Of a stretch of 23,259 nucleotides of DNA, positions 14,948-23,071 are shown in pieces; position 1 is the stretch's first letter; each line of letters starts with the position of its first letter. This DNA is from an uncultured Prevotella sp. (lineage in GTDB: Bacteria > Bacteroidota > Bacteroidia > Bacteroidales > Bacteroidaceae), in NCBI GenBank assembly GCA_900556795.1, contig USQD01000002.1, positions 1 to 23,259 on the forward strand, read 5' to 3'. The notes under the pieces are model-generated. The model was not told the DNA's origin. It was given only the letters and a program-made list of their open reading frames with translations, and did no database searches. The translations under genes were made by a program, and so were the position numbers.

Positions 14948-15532
14948 ATGAGTAATATGAAAATTTTGATGGACGGACTCATCAAGGAGAACCCTACCTT
15001 CGTGTTGCTCCTCGGTATGTGTCCTACCTTGGCTACAACTACCAGTGCCATCAACGGTCTTTCCATGGGATTGGCAACCATGGCAGTATTGGTTTGTACC
15101 AACTTTGTGATATCATGTATCAAGAAAATTACCCCGGATATGGTTCGCATCCCTGTTTTCATCGTCGTGATTGCAGCCTTCGTAACCATCCTTCAGATGC
15201 TGATGAGCGCCTATGCTCCTGACAGCATCAACCAGGCTCTGGGTATCTATATCCCATTGATTGTAGTAAACTGTATCATCCTGGGACGTGCAGAGAGCTT
15301 TGCTGCCAAGAACTCACCGATAGCCAGTCTCTTTGATGGCATTGGTTGCGGTTTGGGTTTCACCCTCGGTTTGACTATCTTGGGTAGTGCCCGTGAGATT
15401 CTTGGTGCAGGAAGCGTATTCGGTATCACTCTGTTGCCAGAGACTACCAATATTCTGATGTTCATCCTGCCTCCTGGAGCATTCCTCACATTGGGATACA
15501 TCATTGCGATATTTAATAAGGTAAAGAAGTAA
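14948..15532 (+). CDS. rnfE: Rnf complex membrane subunit RnfE
   Basis: RnfE and RnfA are homologous six-helix membrane subunits arranged in opposite orientation, holding the Fe-S centre between them that transfers electrons across the membrane. The 194-residue product has the family signatures LLGMCPTLATT (21-31) and VNCIILGRAESFA, each with the conserved cysteine that binds the shared cluster. Hydrophobic helices fill nearly the whole length and it ends in a short basic tail (FNKVKK). A 40-base gap separates it from rnfA. The homologous Na+-NQR subunit NqrD is an alternative name only; the gene set with RnfB identifies Rnf. Confidence 0.96.
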   Translation: MSNMKILMDGLIKENPTFVLLLGMCPTLATTTSAINGLSMGLATMAVLVCTNFVISCIKKITPDMVRIPVFIVVIAAFVTILQMLMSAYAPDSINQALGIYIPLIVVNCIILGRAESFAAKNSPIASLFDGIGCGLGFTLGLTILGSAREILGAGSVFGITLLPETTNILMFILPPGAFLTLGYIIAIFNKVKK

Positions 15533-15572
15533 GCGTAGGCATCGCTTCAATCCATGAAATAGAATAGAAATT

Positions 15573-16175
15573 ATGGAATATTTATTGATATTTATCTCTG
15601 CGATATTCGTCAACAACATCGTCTTGTCGCAGTTTCTCGGTATCTGTCCTTTCCTGGGCGTATCGAAGAAAGTTGATACAGCCATCGGTATGGGTGGTGC
15701 CATCGCCTTTGTCTTGACCTTGGCAACCATCATCACCTGGTGTGTTCAGAAGTATGTACTCGATCCATTCGGATTGCAATATCTCCAGACCCTGGCGTTC
15801 ATTCTCGTGATTGCAGCCTTGGTTCAGATGGTAGAGATTATTCTCAAGAAGGTTTCTCCAGCGCTTTATCAGGCGCTCGGCATCTTCCTGCCTTTGATTA
15901 CTACCAACTGTGCTGTGCTGGGTGTAGCCATCCTGGTTATTCAGAAGGACTACAATCTCCTGGAGAGTGTGGTTTATGCGTTCTCTACAGCTCTCGGTTT
16001 TGCCCTGGCTCTCATTGTCTTTGCCGGCATTCGTGAGCAGCAGGCTCTGGTTCGCATTCCTAAGGGTATGCAGGGCGTAGCCATCGTGATGGTTACAGCC
16101 GCTCTCCTCAGTCTTGCCTTCATGGGCTTCTCTGGTGTAGATGGAGGCTTGAAGGCTTTGTTCGGATTGGAGTAA
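15573..16175 (+). CDS. rnfA: Rnf complex membrane subunit RnfA
   Basis: RnfA is the partner of RnfE in the membrane. The 200 residues begin with a helix that runs into [20 protein letters not shown], with the conserved cysteine in GICPFLG, and contain the second signature [10 protein letters not shown], matching the RnfE pattern. Membrane helices cover most of the protein. It is the last gene of the rseC-like/rnfBCDGEA operon and is followed after 37 bases by a strong bidirectional terminator. The complex uses the drop in energy from ferredoxin to NAD to pump Na+ or H+; which ion cannot be told from the sequence. Confidence 0.96.
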   Translation: MEYLLIFISAIFVNNIVLSQFLGICPFLGVSKKVDTAIGMGGAIAFVLTLATIITWCVQKYVLDPFGLQYLQTLAFILVIAALVQMVEIILKKVSPALYQALGIFLPLITTNCAVLGVAILVIQKDYNLLESVVYAFSTALGFALALIVFAGIREQQALVRIPKGMQGVAIVMVTAALLSLAFMGFSGVDGGLKALFGLE

Positions 16176-16212
16176 AGAAGGCTGAATGAATAAAAAAGCC
16201 GATTGAATAAAA

Positions 16213-16259
16213 AAGAGGCTGGTGTTGTTATCGGTTAACGATGACAGCATCAGCCTCTT
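16213..16259. terminator. bidirectional terminator between rnfA and fbp
   Basis: Bases 16213-16233 pair with 16239-16259 in a 21-bp stem with a 5-base loop. All three imperfect pairs are G-U on the plus strand (A-C on the minus). The plus side continues TATCTTTT; the minus side continues TTTTTTATTC. It therefore fits termination of both convergent operons. The word TGAATAAAAAAG-like repeats twice just before it (about 16186 and 16204). Confidence 0.8.
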
Positions 16260-16273
16260 ATCTTTTCTGGAAC

Positions 16274-18265
16274 TTACATTTTCTTTGTTTCCTTCTCCTT
16301 GATATAGCCATGACGATAAGCATACAGAAGTTCCTTCAGATCTTCTACCTGCTTATAGAGGTCCTTACCTATATCCGTATCGGCTACCAGCATTCTGCGG
16401 TTAGACATTTCTACAATCTGGGTGGTACTCTTGATGTCGGTACCTTGCTTGATGGCATCTTTGGTACTGGTAAACGGTTCGTGCTGTACCAGTTGGAAAC
16501 CACGGGAATGGTATACCAGCGTATAACCGGCGATACCCGTCTCGTTGTGATATGCCTTGGAGAAACCGCCGTCTATCACCATCAGCTTGCCGTTTGCCTT
16601 GATAGGGTTCTCACCCTTCAGGGTGCGTACCGGTACGTGACCGTTGATGATGTGGCGGTTAGGACCGGTAACGCCAAACTCATCCATGATATGGTCTATC
16701 ACCTCCTCGTTGTCGCGCAGGAGGAAGTAATAACCCTTCTCCTCCTTATGGGTCTCTTTGTCAGCCACGAAATAGCGTTCAAAGGTTGCCATCTTGCTCT
16801 TGTCGAAGAGCGGACTGTCCGGACCACACCAGAGATACAGGAAGTAATCGATGGCATATTCCTTCTCGGCTGGGTCGCTGTCCTGCTGGAAGGCGGTACG
16901 GATCTGCATGCCGGTATAGTGCATCAGGTTGCGACCGCTGTATTTATGACCCGGATAAATTTCGACCTCCTTCAGAGAACCGTCGGCATTGAGCGGACAG
17001 GAAGCATGGAAGAGCAGGTTGTTGTTGAAGATGGCATACATGCAGCCATGCTGCAACATCACCCGGATATGCTTATGCAGCTTTTCGCAGACCTTGAAAG
17101 AGTGGTGCAGCTTCTGTATCAGTATCGTTTCTTCTTCAGAGAGACGGTTTGGGTATTTCGGGTCGATGGTAGGGAAGTTGCAGGAACTCATCTCATATTC
17201 CTTGCCGTCGATTTCTACCGTACCCTTTCCGTAATCGATATGTTCGAAGAGACGTCTGCCGTCCATCTTCCATTCCGGATGCTTCTCGATGAGCTGTCCC
17301 TCTATCTTGAACTGGATGACGGCTATCGCCTTATGCATCTGTGCCGTGAGTCGGGTAGTCTTGTCGTCAAGACTGGCAGCGCCACCGCTCAGCTTAGGCA
17401 GGAACTCGGTGCAAGGATCATCATTGTAGGTCTCCATGGCGAAGGTGGCAAGCGGAATGAGGTTGATGCCGTAGCCTTCCTCTAGGGTAGAGAGATTGGC
17501 ATAGCGCAGAGAGAGGCGGATGACATTGCAGATGCAGGCATCATTGCCCGCAGCAGCACCCATCCACAGCACATCATGATTGCCCCACTGGATGTCCCAG
17601 CTGTGGTAGCGGCGCATCTTGTCGAGAATGATATGCGCACCCGGACCACGGTCGTAGATATCGCCCAGGATATGCAGCTGGTCGATGGCGAGGCGCTGGA
17701 TGACATTGGCGATGGCAATGATGAAATCATCGGCACGGCCGGTAGAGATGATGGTATCTACGATGACATTGACGTATGCCGTCTTGTCATGATCTTCGGT
17801 ATGCTCGTGGAGCAATTCCTGGATGATATAGGAGAAATCGCAAGGCAGTGACTTGCGCACCTTGGAACGGGTATACTTGCTGGAAACATCACGGCATACA
17901 GCCACCAGGCGGTGGAGCGTGATGTGATACCAGTCATCAATGTCCTTCTCGTTGTTCTTGACGAGTTCGAGTTTCTGCTCCGGGTAATAGATGAGGGAGC
18001 ACAGGTCGCGCTTCTCCTGCTCTCGCAGGGTAGTGCCGAAGAGTTCGTTCACCTTACGCTTGATGTTACCCGAAGCGTTTTTCAGAACATGCAGGAAAGC
18101 CTCGTACTCGCCGTGGATGTCGGCAAGGAAATGTTCTGTGCCCTTAGGCAGATTGAGGATAGCCTTGAGATTGATAATCTCAGTGCTGGCTTCTGCTATC
18201 GTAGGAAACGATTGCGACAACAGTTGCAAATATCTTATGTCTTTTTCAATATCGTACTGTTTCAT
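16274..18265 (-). CDS. fbp: class III fructose-1,6-bisphosphatase
   Basis: The enzyme removes the 1-phosphate of fructose-1,6-bisphosphate in gluconeogenesis. It belongs to the class III type first characterised in Bacillus subtilis, which is unrelated to the usual class I FBPase and has a calcineurin-like metallophosphatase core. The ATG at 18263-18265 gives 663 residues starting MKQYDIEKDIRYLQLL, close to the family length; an in-frame ATG at 18319 is rejected because it adds 18 unrelated residues. The metal-binding motifs are ADIHGE (D49, H51), GDIYDRG (201-207) and WGNHD (227-231), and a later GHVPVR block supplies another histidine. It converges with rnfA and diverges from galE. Confidence 0.95.
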   Translation of the reverse strand: MKQYDIEKDIRYLQLLSQSFPTIAEASTEIINLKAILNLPKGTEHFLADIHGEYEAFLHVLKNASGNIKRKVNELFGTTLREQEKRDLCSLIYYPEQKLELVKNNEKDIDDWYHITLHRLVAVCRDVSSKYTRSKVRKSLPCDFSYIIQELLHEHTEDHDKTAYVNVIVDTIISTGRADDFIIAIANVIQRLAIDQLHILGDIYDRGPGAHIILDKMRRYHSWDIQWGNHDVLWMGAAAGNDACICNVIRLSLRYANLSTLEEGYGINLIPLATFAMETYNDDPCTEFLPKLSGGAASLDDKTTRLTAQMHKAIAVIQFKIEGQLIEKHPEWKMDGRRLFEHIDYGKGTVEIDGKEYEMSSCNFPTIDPKYPNRLSEEETILIQKLHHSFKVCEKLHKHIRVMLQHGCMYAIFNNNLLFHASCPLNADGSLKEVEIYPGHKYSGRNLMHYTGMQIRTAFQQDSDPAEKEYAIDYFLYLWCGPDSPLFDKSKMATFERYFVADKETHKEEKGYYFLLRDNEEVIDHIMDEFGVTGPNRHIINGHVPVRTLKGENPIKANGKLMVIDGGFSKAYHNETGIAGYTLVYHSRGFQLVQHEPFTSTKDAIKQGTDIKSTTQIVEMSNRRMLVADTDIGKDLYKQVEDLKELLYAYRHGYIKEKETKKM

Positions 18266-18332
18266 AATAATTTTGTTTTCTATGAATGTTAAATTCAAAA
18301 GATTTCTTCTGCTGATCATTCTGATTCAGTTG

Positions 18333-18340
18333 CAAAGTTA
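18333..18340 (-). promoter_or_regulatory. -7 promoter box of fbp
   Basis: The minus strand reads TAACTTTG, matching TAnnTTTG, 67 bases upstream of the preferred ATG at 18265. It also lies upstream of the rejected start at 18319. No -33 TTG is clear. Confidence 0.5.
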
Positions 18341-18391
18341 CGTTGAATTCTTGAAAATAAAGAATAACTGCACATATTTTTTCGGATTTAT

Positions 18392-18422
18392 TTTGTAGTT
18401 TCACTTTTTTGCAGTACTTTTG
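18392..18422 (+). promoter_or_regulatory. galE promoter
   Basis: TTTG at 18392-18395 and TACTTTTG at 18415-18422 are 19 bases apart, a full Bacteroidetes promoter match, 59 bases upstream of galE. It is divergent with the fbp promoter; the two -7 boxes are about 75 bases apart. Confidence 0.7.
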
Positions 18423-18481
18423 CAACATCTAAGCGTATATTCGCTAGACACTATCAATTATTCAATCAAAGACTAAGAAGT

Positions 18482-19519
18482 ATGAAACAGACAATTTTGG
18501 TAACTGGCGGTACAGGTTTTATCGGTAGTCATACCACAGTAGAATTACAGCAGGCAGGTTACAATGTAGTCATTGTAGACGATCTCTCCAACTCAAAGAT
18601 TGAGGTTCTCGACGGTATCGAGAAGATCACAGGTATTCGTCCTGCTTTCGAGAAAGTAGACTTGCGTGACAAGGAAGCAACAGAGGCTGTTTTCCAGAAG
18701 TATCCTGAAATCCAGGGTATCATACATTTCGCTGCCAGCAAGGCTGTAGGCGAGAGCGTTCAGAAACCTCTGATGTATTATCGTAACAATGTAGTATCGC
18801 TCATCAACCTGCTTGAGTTGATGCCAAAATATAATGTCAAGGGTATCATCTTCTCTTCTTCTTGCACCGTTTACGGTCAGCCAAAGCCAGAGAACCTTCC
18901 TGTTACTGAGGAGGCTCCTCACCAGAAGGCTACCTCTCCTTACGGTAATACAAAGGAAATCAACGAGCAGATCATTGCCGACTATATCCACAGCGGTGCC
19001 AACATCAAGAGCATCGTGCTGAGATACTTCAACCCAATCGGTGCACACCCATCTGCAGAAATCGGTGAGTTGCCTAACGGCGTGCCAAACAACCTGATTC
19101 CTTACGTTACACAGACTGCTATGGGTATCCGCAAGGAGTTGACCATCTTCGGTAATGACTATGATACTCCAGACGGAACCTGCATCCGCGACTACATCTA
19201 TGTAGTTGACCTTGCCAAGGCTCACGTTTGCGCTATGGCTCGTGTACTTGACAAGGAGACAGAGCCAATCGAGTACTTCAACATTGGTACAGGCAACGGT
19301 AACTCAACCCTCGAAATCGTAGAGACCTTCGAGAAGGCTACCGGCGTGAAGCTGAACTGGAAGTTTGGTCCTCGCCGTGAGGGTGATATCGAGAAGATCT
19401 GGGGCGACTGCACCAAGGCTAACAAGGTATTGGGCTGGAAGGCAGAGGCTAATCTGGCTGACGTTCTGGCTTCAGCATGGAAGTGGCAGCAGAAACTCCG
19501 TGAAGACGGTATCATGTAA
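18482..19519 (+). CDS. galE: UDP-glucose 4-epimerase GalE
   Basis: GalE interconverts UDP-glucose and UDP-galactose using tightly bound NAD, serving galactose use and surface polysaccharide synthesis. The 345-residue product is an extended short-chain dehydrogenase. The NAD-binding TGGTGFIGSH is at 8-17, the SSSCTVYG block with the catalytic serine region at 125-132, and the YxxxK pair is Y154 and K158 in SPYGNTKE. GTGNGNSTLE and the C-terminal WGDCTKANKVLGWK motif are typical. The length and the block between 180 and 240 fit GalE better than a dehydratase, but substrate range (UDP-GlcNAc) cannot be excluded. It appears to be transcribed alone, from its own promoter to the terminator at 19565-19610. 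Confidence 0.94.
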   Translation: MKQTILVTGGTGFIGSHTTVELQQAGYNVVIVDDLSNSKIEVLDGIEKITGIRPAFEKVDLRDKEATEAVFQKYPEIQGIIHFAASKAVGESVQKPLMYYRNNVVSLINLLELMPKYNVKGIIFSSSCTVYGQPKPENLPVTEEAPHQKATSPYGNTKEINEQIIADYIHSGANIKSIVLRYFNPIGAHPSAEIGELPNGVPNNLIPYVTQTAMGIRKELTIFGNDYDTPDGTCIRDYIYVVDLAKAHVCAMARVLDKETEPIEYFNIGTGNGNSTLEIVETFEKATGVKLNWKFGPRREGDIEKIWGDCTKANKVLGWKAEANLADVLASAWKWQQKLREDGIM

Positions 19520-19564
19520 GCATGATAAAATCATATTGACCAGTTAGGTTAAAAAAATACAAAT

Positions 19565-19610
19565 AATAGGAACTTTGCCGACTTTATGTTGGAAGGTTCC
19601 TATTTTTTTT
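19565..19610 (+). terminator. galE terminator
   Basis: AATAGGAAC at 19565-19573 pairs with GTTCCTATT at 19596-19604 and the stem runs into eight T (19603-19610). It is 45 bases past the galE stop. Its right arm overlaps the promoter of the next gene. Confidence 0.75.
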
Positions 19611-19619
19611 ATACCTTTG
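19589..19619 (+). promoter_or_regulatory. promoter of the small CTD-like gene
   Basis: TTG at 19589-19591 and TACCTTTG at 19612-19619 are 20 bases apart. The spacer between them consists of the right arm and T-run of the galE terminator, so the two elements are physically interlocked. The promoter lies 47 bases upstream of the ATG at 19667. Confidence 0.6.
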
Positions 19620-19666
19620 CGCAAAGAATTTTACGTAAAATCATTTATATAAAAAGGAATCACAAG

Positions 19667-19990
19667 ATGAAGAAAACTTTACTTTCTATAATGACATTGA
19701 CAGCAACGATGATGATGGCAGCTCCTGCACAGGGGCTGGCAGCGACTGGTGCTGTGGAAATGATTGACTTTGACGTACAGGATATCTCAGTTACTTATGC
19801 CAATGGCGTGATGCATATCACCGGTGCCAACGGTATGGTGGTGAAGGTGTATAACCTGGCTGGCATCGCAGTCAAATCGTTTATGGTAGAAGGGCAGGAC
19901 AAGCGCATCTCCGTGCCGCTGTCGGATGGTGTATACATCATCAAGGTGGGACCATCTTTTACCCGTAAAATCACAGTCAATCGAAGATAA
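19667..19990 (+). CDS. small secreted protein resembling a lone T9SS C-terminal domain
   Basis: The ATG at 19667 gives 107 residues; a longer in-frame start at 19586 lies upstream of the promoter and inside the galE terminator and is rejected. Residues 1-21 are a signal peptide (MKKTLLSIMTLTATMMMAAP, cleavage after APA). The rest is a single short beta-rich segment: VMHITGANGMVVKVYNLAG, then LSDGVYIIKVG and a basic end KITVNRR. This pattern (VYNLxG...GVYIVKV...K..V) is that of type IX secretion sorting domains, normally found at the end of much larger proteins. Here there is no cargo. It is 6 bases ahead of the L,D-transpeptidase gene and probably co-transcribed. Function is unknown; the family resemblance is by eye. 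Confidence 0.75.
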   Translation: MKKTLLSIMTLTATMMMAAPAQGLAATGAVEMIDFDVQDISVTYANGVMHITGANGMVVKVYNLAGIAVKSFMVEGQDKRISVPLSDGVYIIKVGPSFTRKITVNRR

Positions 19991-19996
19991 CTTAAC

Positions 19997-21526
19997 GTGA
20001 AATCATTCAGAATTTTACCCCTGTTGCTCTGTTTACTGATGATGGGGTGTAAGGATTCGCACCCCAATAGTAACAGACTGTTGACGTTAGAATACTATCA
20101 GGATTTTAACGAGAAGGCGTATGCTGTCAATTCTAAAGTGATTCGAGGATTGATGGACAGCCTCATGCAGCAGGACAAGGACCGTCTTGTTGCCGACCTC
20201 CACACACGGAAATATTATCAGAACCATGGCAGCTTCCTATGGATAGACCGCCACGGTATAGACCATCGTGCCGATTCGCTGCTCGCATACCTGCGCAACG
20301 TAGAGGAAATCGGTTTCAATAAGCAACGCTTTTATGTGGATGAGATTGCAGAAGACATCCAGAGACTCAGAAACCTTGACCTGGACCGACAGCAGAACCA
20401 GGTGAACAGGGTGATGGCTAGACTGGAGTACCGGCTGACCAAATCGTATCTGAGATATGTTGCAGGACAGCGGTTTGGCTATATGAATCCCAACTTCGTG
20501 CTGAACCGCCTGGATACGGTGGCTCCTAATCCCTATGATACCATCAAGCGACCGGTAAGGTTCAGAGGACTCTTTGATGTGAAGATGGACCATCCTGATG
20601 ATCTGTTCTTTGCCAAGGCAATGAAAAGGATAGGTATGGGATCGGATTCGCTCACCGTTTTTCTGAAATCGGTACAGCCCGACAATCCCTTCTACCGCGT
20701 ATTCCTGGATAAGCTGAAATGGCAAGGACTGACCAGAGGAGAACGCGCGAAAATACTGGTGAATCTGGAAAGAAGCAGATGGAGACAGAAGGATAATATC
20801 TGGAACCATCAGAAATATGTAGTGGTGAACATCCCGGCTTACCAGCTGATGGCGGTAGACGGACAGGACACGCTCACGATGCGTATAGGATGCGGATCAC
20901 TGAAGACCAAGACGCCACTGCTCAACAGCCGTATCAAGAGAATGGATGTCAACCCGAAATGGTATGTGCCACGAAGCATCATCCTGCACGATATGGCGCA
21001 TCATGCCGGAAATCCGGGTTACTTCCTGGCAAGAAACTACTATGTGAGGGATGTGAAGACTGGAGCAGAAGTAGACCTGAATCAGGTAACGAGAGCACAG
21101 CTGGTTTCGGGTGCCTATGGAGTGGTGCAGCGAGGAGGAAAGGGCAATGCCCTGGGACGCATCATCTTCCGGTTCGACAACAACTTCTCGGTCTATCTGC
21201 ATGATACCAGCAGCAAGGGAGTCTTTGAAAGAGAGGAGAGGGGAGTATCGCATGGATGTATCAGAATAGAGAAGCCTTACGATTTTGCCGTATTCCTCCT
21301 GGCAGAAAAGAACCAGAGACTGATGGATAAAATCAAGTATTCGATGACAGACGATTCGCTGAGCAACCGCAAGATGGTGGTGAATGGCGTGAAGGTGAAA
21401 CCGGAAGTGCCTCTCTTCATCACCTACTATACGATCTATCCGCTGGCAGGCGGACGCACCAGGGAATATCCTGACGTGTACGGATTTGACAAGGTGATAT
21501 TCGAGAAACTGAAGAAGTATTTGTAA
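19997..21526 (+). CDS. lipoprotein L,D-transpeptidase (YcbB/LdtD type)
   Basis: The enzyme forms 3-3 cross-links in peptidoglycan or attaches proteins to it. The 509-residue product begins with GTG at 19997. This start gives a proper lipoprotein signal (MKSFRILPLLLCLLMMGC, lipidated C18). Residues about 60-250 match the helical scaffold domain of YcbB-type enzymes. Residues about 272-450 form the YkuD catalytic domain with H402 (LHDTS) and the active-site motif SHGCIR at 418-423, nucleophile C421. A peptidoglycan-binding domain between these is not obvious. With the MltF-like gene it is one of two cell-wall enzymes in this window. The end of the gene abuts a CGCCC-GGGCG palindrome. Confidence 0.93.
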   Translation: MKSFRILPLLLCLLMMGCKDSHPNSNRLLTLEYYQDFNEKAYAVNSKVIRGLMDSLMQQDKDRLVADLHTRKYYQNHGSFLWIDRHGIDHRADSLLAYLRNVEEIGFNKQRFYVDEIAEDIQRLRNLDLDRQQNQVNRVMARLEYRLTKSYLRYVAGQRFGYMNPNFVLNRLDTVAPNPYDTIKRPVRFRGLFDVKMDHPDDLFFAKAMKRIGMGSDSLTVFLKSVQPDNPFYRVFLDKLKWQGLTRGERAKILVNLERSRWRQKDNIWNHQKYVVVNIPAYQLMAVDGQDTLTMRIGCGSLKTKTPLLNSRIKRMDVNPKWYVPRSIILHDMAHHAGNPGYFLARNYYVRDVKTGAEVDLNQVTRAQLVSGAYGVVQRGGKGNALGRIIFRFDNNFSVYLHDTSSKGVFEREERGVSHGCIRIEKPYDFAVFLLAEKNQRLMDKIKYSMTDDSLSNRKMVVNGVKVKPEVPLFITYYTIYPLAGGRTREYPDVYGFDKVIFEKLKKYL

Positions 21527-21541
21527 CGCCCTTACAGGGCG
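21527..21541. repeat. short REP-like palindrome after the transpeptidase gene
   Basis: CGCCC at 21527-21531 pairs with GGGCG at 21537-21541 around TTACA, starting at the base after the stop codon. The word CGCCCTTACAGGGCG resembles the GCCCTTTCAGGGCGC arm of the larger element at 5062-5184. No T-run follows, so it is not a clear terminator. Confidence 0.6.
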
Positions 21542-21586
21542 TGTGGGGCTTACTTGCGAAACTTGAGTTAGAAATATTTAATTATA

Positions 21587-22126
21587 ATGATAAGAGATAA
21601 AGAACTTTTGGAAATGTTGAGCGATCCGAAGACGCAACGGGCAGGATTCGCTGTGCTGGTGAGCCAGTACAGCGAGACGTTGTATTGGAAGATTCGCAAT
21701 ATCGTACTCAATCATGACGATGCCGATGACATTTTGCAGAATGTCTTTATCAAGGTGTGGACCAATCTGGCAACCTTTCAGGGCAAGTCATCCCTGTCTA
21801 CCTGGCTCTACCGCATTGCTATCAACGAAGCCCTGGATTTCCTCAGAAAGAAGAAACAGACTACGCAGGTGAGTGCAGATGATGAACCCGGCATTGCATC
21901 ACGGCTGCTTGCCGATGAATACTTTGACGGAGATGAGATCCAGGCACACCTGCAGGAAGCCGTAGCCCTGCTGCCCGATGTGCAGCGCACGGTGTTCACC
22001 CTAAAATATTTCGACAACATGAAATATTCCGAGATAAGCAAGATCCTCTCCACCAGCGAGGGAGCATTGAAGGCTTCCTATCACCTGGCAGTGAAGAAAA
22101 TAACAGAATTCTTACAGAAATATTAA
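21587..22126 (+). CDS. ECF-type RNA polymerase sigma factor
   Basis: The 179-residue protein directs RNA polymerase to a set of stress promoters. Region 2 spans about 22-90, with DDADDILQNVFIKVW (44-58), STWLYRIAINEALDFLR (71-87) for -10 recognition and melting. Region 4 spans about 126-176, with LPDVQRTVFTLKYF and the helix-turn-helix YSEISKILSTSEGALKASYH. No extra domains are present. It heads a three-gene unit with a membrane protein (53 bases downstream) and a periplasmic protein. No TAnnTTTG promoter was seen in the 60 bases upstream, which would fit self-activation from a promoter of its own kind or read-through from the transpeptidase gene; neither is shown. Confidence 0.95.
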   Translation: MIRDKELLEMLSDPKTQRAGFAVLVSQYSETLYWKIRNIVLNHDDADDILQNVFIKVWTNLATFQGKSSLSTWLYRIAINEALDFLRKKKQTTQVSADDEPGIASRLLADEYFDGDEIQAHLQEAVALLPDVQRTVFTLKYFDNMKYSEISKILSTSEGALKASYHLAVKKITEFLQKY

Positions 22127-22179
22127 ACCTTTTGAGGTTGAATCCGTCAATAATAAAAAAGATGTAAAGGTAGAAGAAT

Positions 22180-22566
22180 ATGACAAGAGAAGAAAACATA
22201 TTGAAAGAACGTTTCGGCAAGCAGAATCCTTTCAAGGTTCCTGATGGTTACTTCGATCATCTCACCGAGAAAATCATGGAGAATTTGCCAGAACAGGAGG
22301 TTCGTGTCATCGACATACGCAGCCGTCAGACGCTCTGGCAGAAGATGCCATTGCGCAAGATAGCCGCAGCCGTCGCTGTTGCAGCCCTGCTGGGTGGCGG
22401 TACATTCTGGGCTTTGCAGCATGAAGGCGACAGCAAGATGGTGGCTCATGCGAAGAAGCACGAACAGAAAACCGTGAGCAGCGATGATGCCGCTTTCAAT
22501 GAGATGGCAGACTATGCGATGATAGACAATGAGGCTATCTATGCATCATTGATAGCAGAAAATTAA
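22180..22566 (+). CDS. single-pass membrane protein, probable anti-sigma factor
   Basis: The protein has 128 residues. A cytoplasmic N-terminal part (1-59) contains NPFKVPDGYFDHL, a motif often seen in small membrane proteins next to ECF sigma genes in Bacteroidetes. One membrane helix follows (about 60-79, IAAAVAVAALLGGGTFWAL), then a hydrophilic outer part of about 48 residues. This topology, and the position right after the sigma gene, make an anti-sigma role likely, but there is no zinc-binding anti-sigma (HxxxCxxC) motif and no FecR domain, so the call rests on context. A small GTAAC/GTTAC hairpin (22571-22586) lies between this gene and the next. Confidence 0.8.
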   Translation: MTREENILKERFGKQNPFKVPDGYFDHLTEKIMENLPEQEVRVIDIRSRQTLWQKMPLRKIAAAVAVAALLGGGTFWALQHEGDSKMVAHAKKHEQKTVSSDDAAFNEMADYAMIDNEAIYASLIAEN

Positions 22567-22618
22567 GATAGTAACGTTTAGGTTACGGAATCAGATGAAA
22601 TAAACAATAATTAAAGAT

Positions 22619-23062
22619 ATGAAATGGAATTTCCAACATAGAATCATCATCTTGATGGTTATGCTGATGATGGGCATTACAGGCGTTCAGGCTCAGCATG
22701 GCAGAAAGCATCCTGCATTCGACCCGCAGAAGTTTCAGGCAGATCTGGAGCAGTTCATCGCTACCAATGCTGCCCTGACTCCTGGAGAGGCAGCTAAATT
22801 CTTTCCGATGTATCGACAGATGGGTAAGAAGATGCGTATGCTTTTTGATGAGATGCGCCGGTTCAGACACATCAATCCTAAGGACAACGAGGCGTGTGAA
22901 GAGGCAATCCGCAGACAGGATGAGATAGACATCCAGCTGAAGCAGCTGCAGCAGGAATATCATGCACGCTTCATGACCGTGCTGCCCGCATACAAGGTGC
23001 TGAGCGTTATCAGGGCAGAAGAGAAATTCCACAGACAGGCATTCCGCAAGATGCACAAATAA
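22619..23062 (+). CDS. small periplasmic helical protein (Spy/CpxP-like)
   Basis: The 147-residue product has a signal peptide (1-25, cleavage after VQA) and an all-helical, highly charged mature part. It contains [20 protein letters not shown], which recalls the LTxxQ helices of Spy/CpxP-type periplasmic proteins, and an extended helix rich in Gln, Glu and Arg (about 90-130). Spy-like proteins act as chaperones or sensors of envelope stress; that role is inferred from resemblance and from its place as third gene after the sigma factor and its probable regulator. The stop codon is followed within 10 bases by the truncated ahpF fragment on the other strand, with no terminator between. Confidence 0.82.
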   Translation: MKWNFQHRIIILMVMLMMGITGVQAQHGRKHPAFDPQKFQADLEQFIATNAALTPGEAAKFFPMYRQMGKKMRMLFDEMRRFRHINPKDNEACEEAIRRQDEIDIQLKQLQQEYHARFMTVLPAYKVLSVIRAEEKFHRQAFRKMHK

Positions 23063-23071
23063 AATTTCATC

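Noticed and set aside
16241..17485. 414-codon open frame antisense to fbp
   Set aside because: It starts inside the terminator hairpin and is opposite conserved class III FBPase sequence; no recognisable motif or promoter supports it.
19586..19666. Upstream in-frame ATG for the small CTD-like protein
   Set aside because: It lies inside the galE terminator and before the -7 box, and would hide the signal peptide behind 27 extra residues.
21556..21586. GCGAAACTT as a -35-like element for ECF autoregulation
   Set aside because: It is only about 22-30 bases before the start codon and no matching -10 element could be defined; too weak to call.
22571..22586. GTAAC/GTTAC hairpin as a terminator between the membrane protein and Spy-like genes
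   Set aside because: The stem is only 5 bp and no T-run follows; at most a weak structural element inside the operon.
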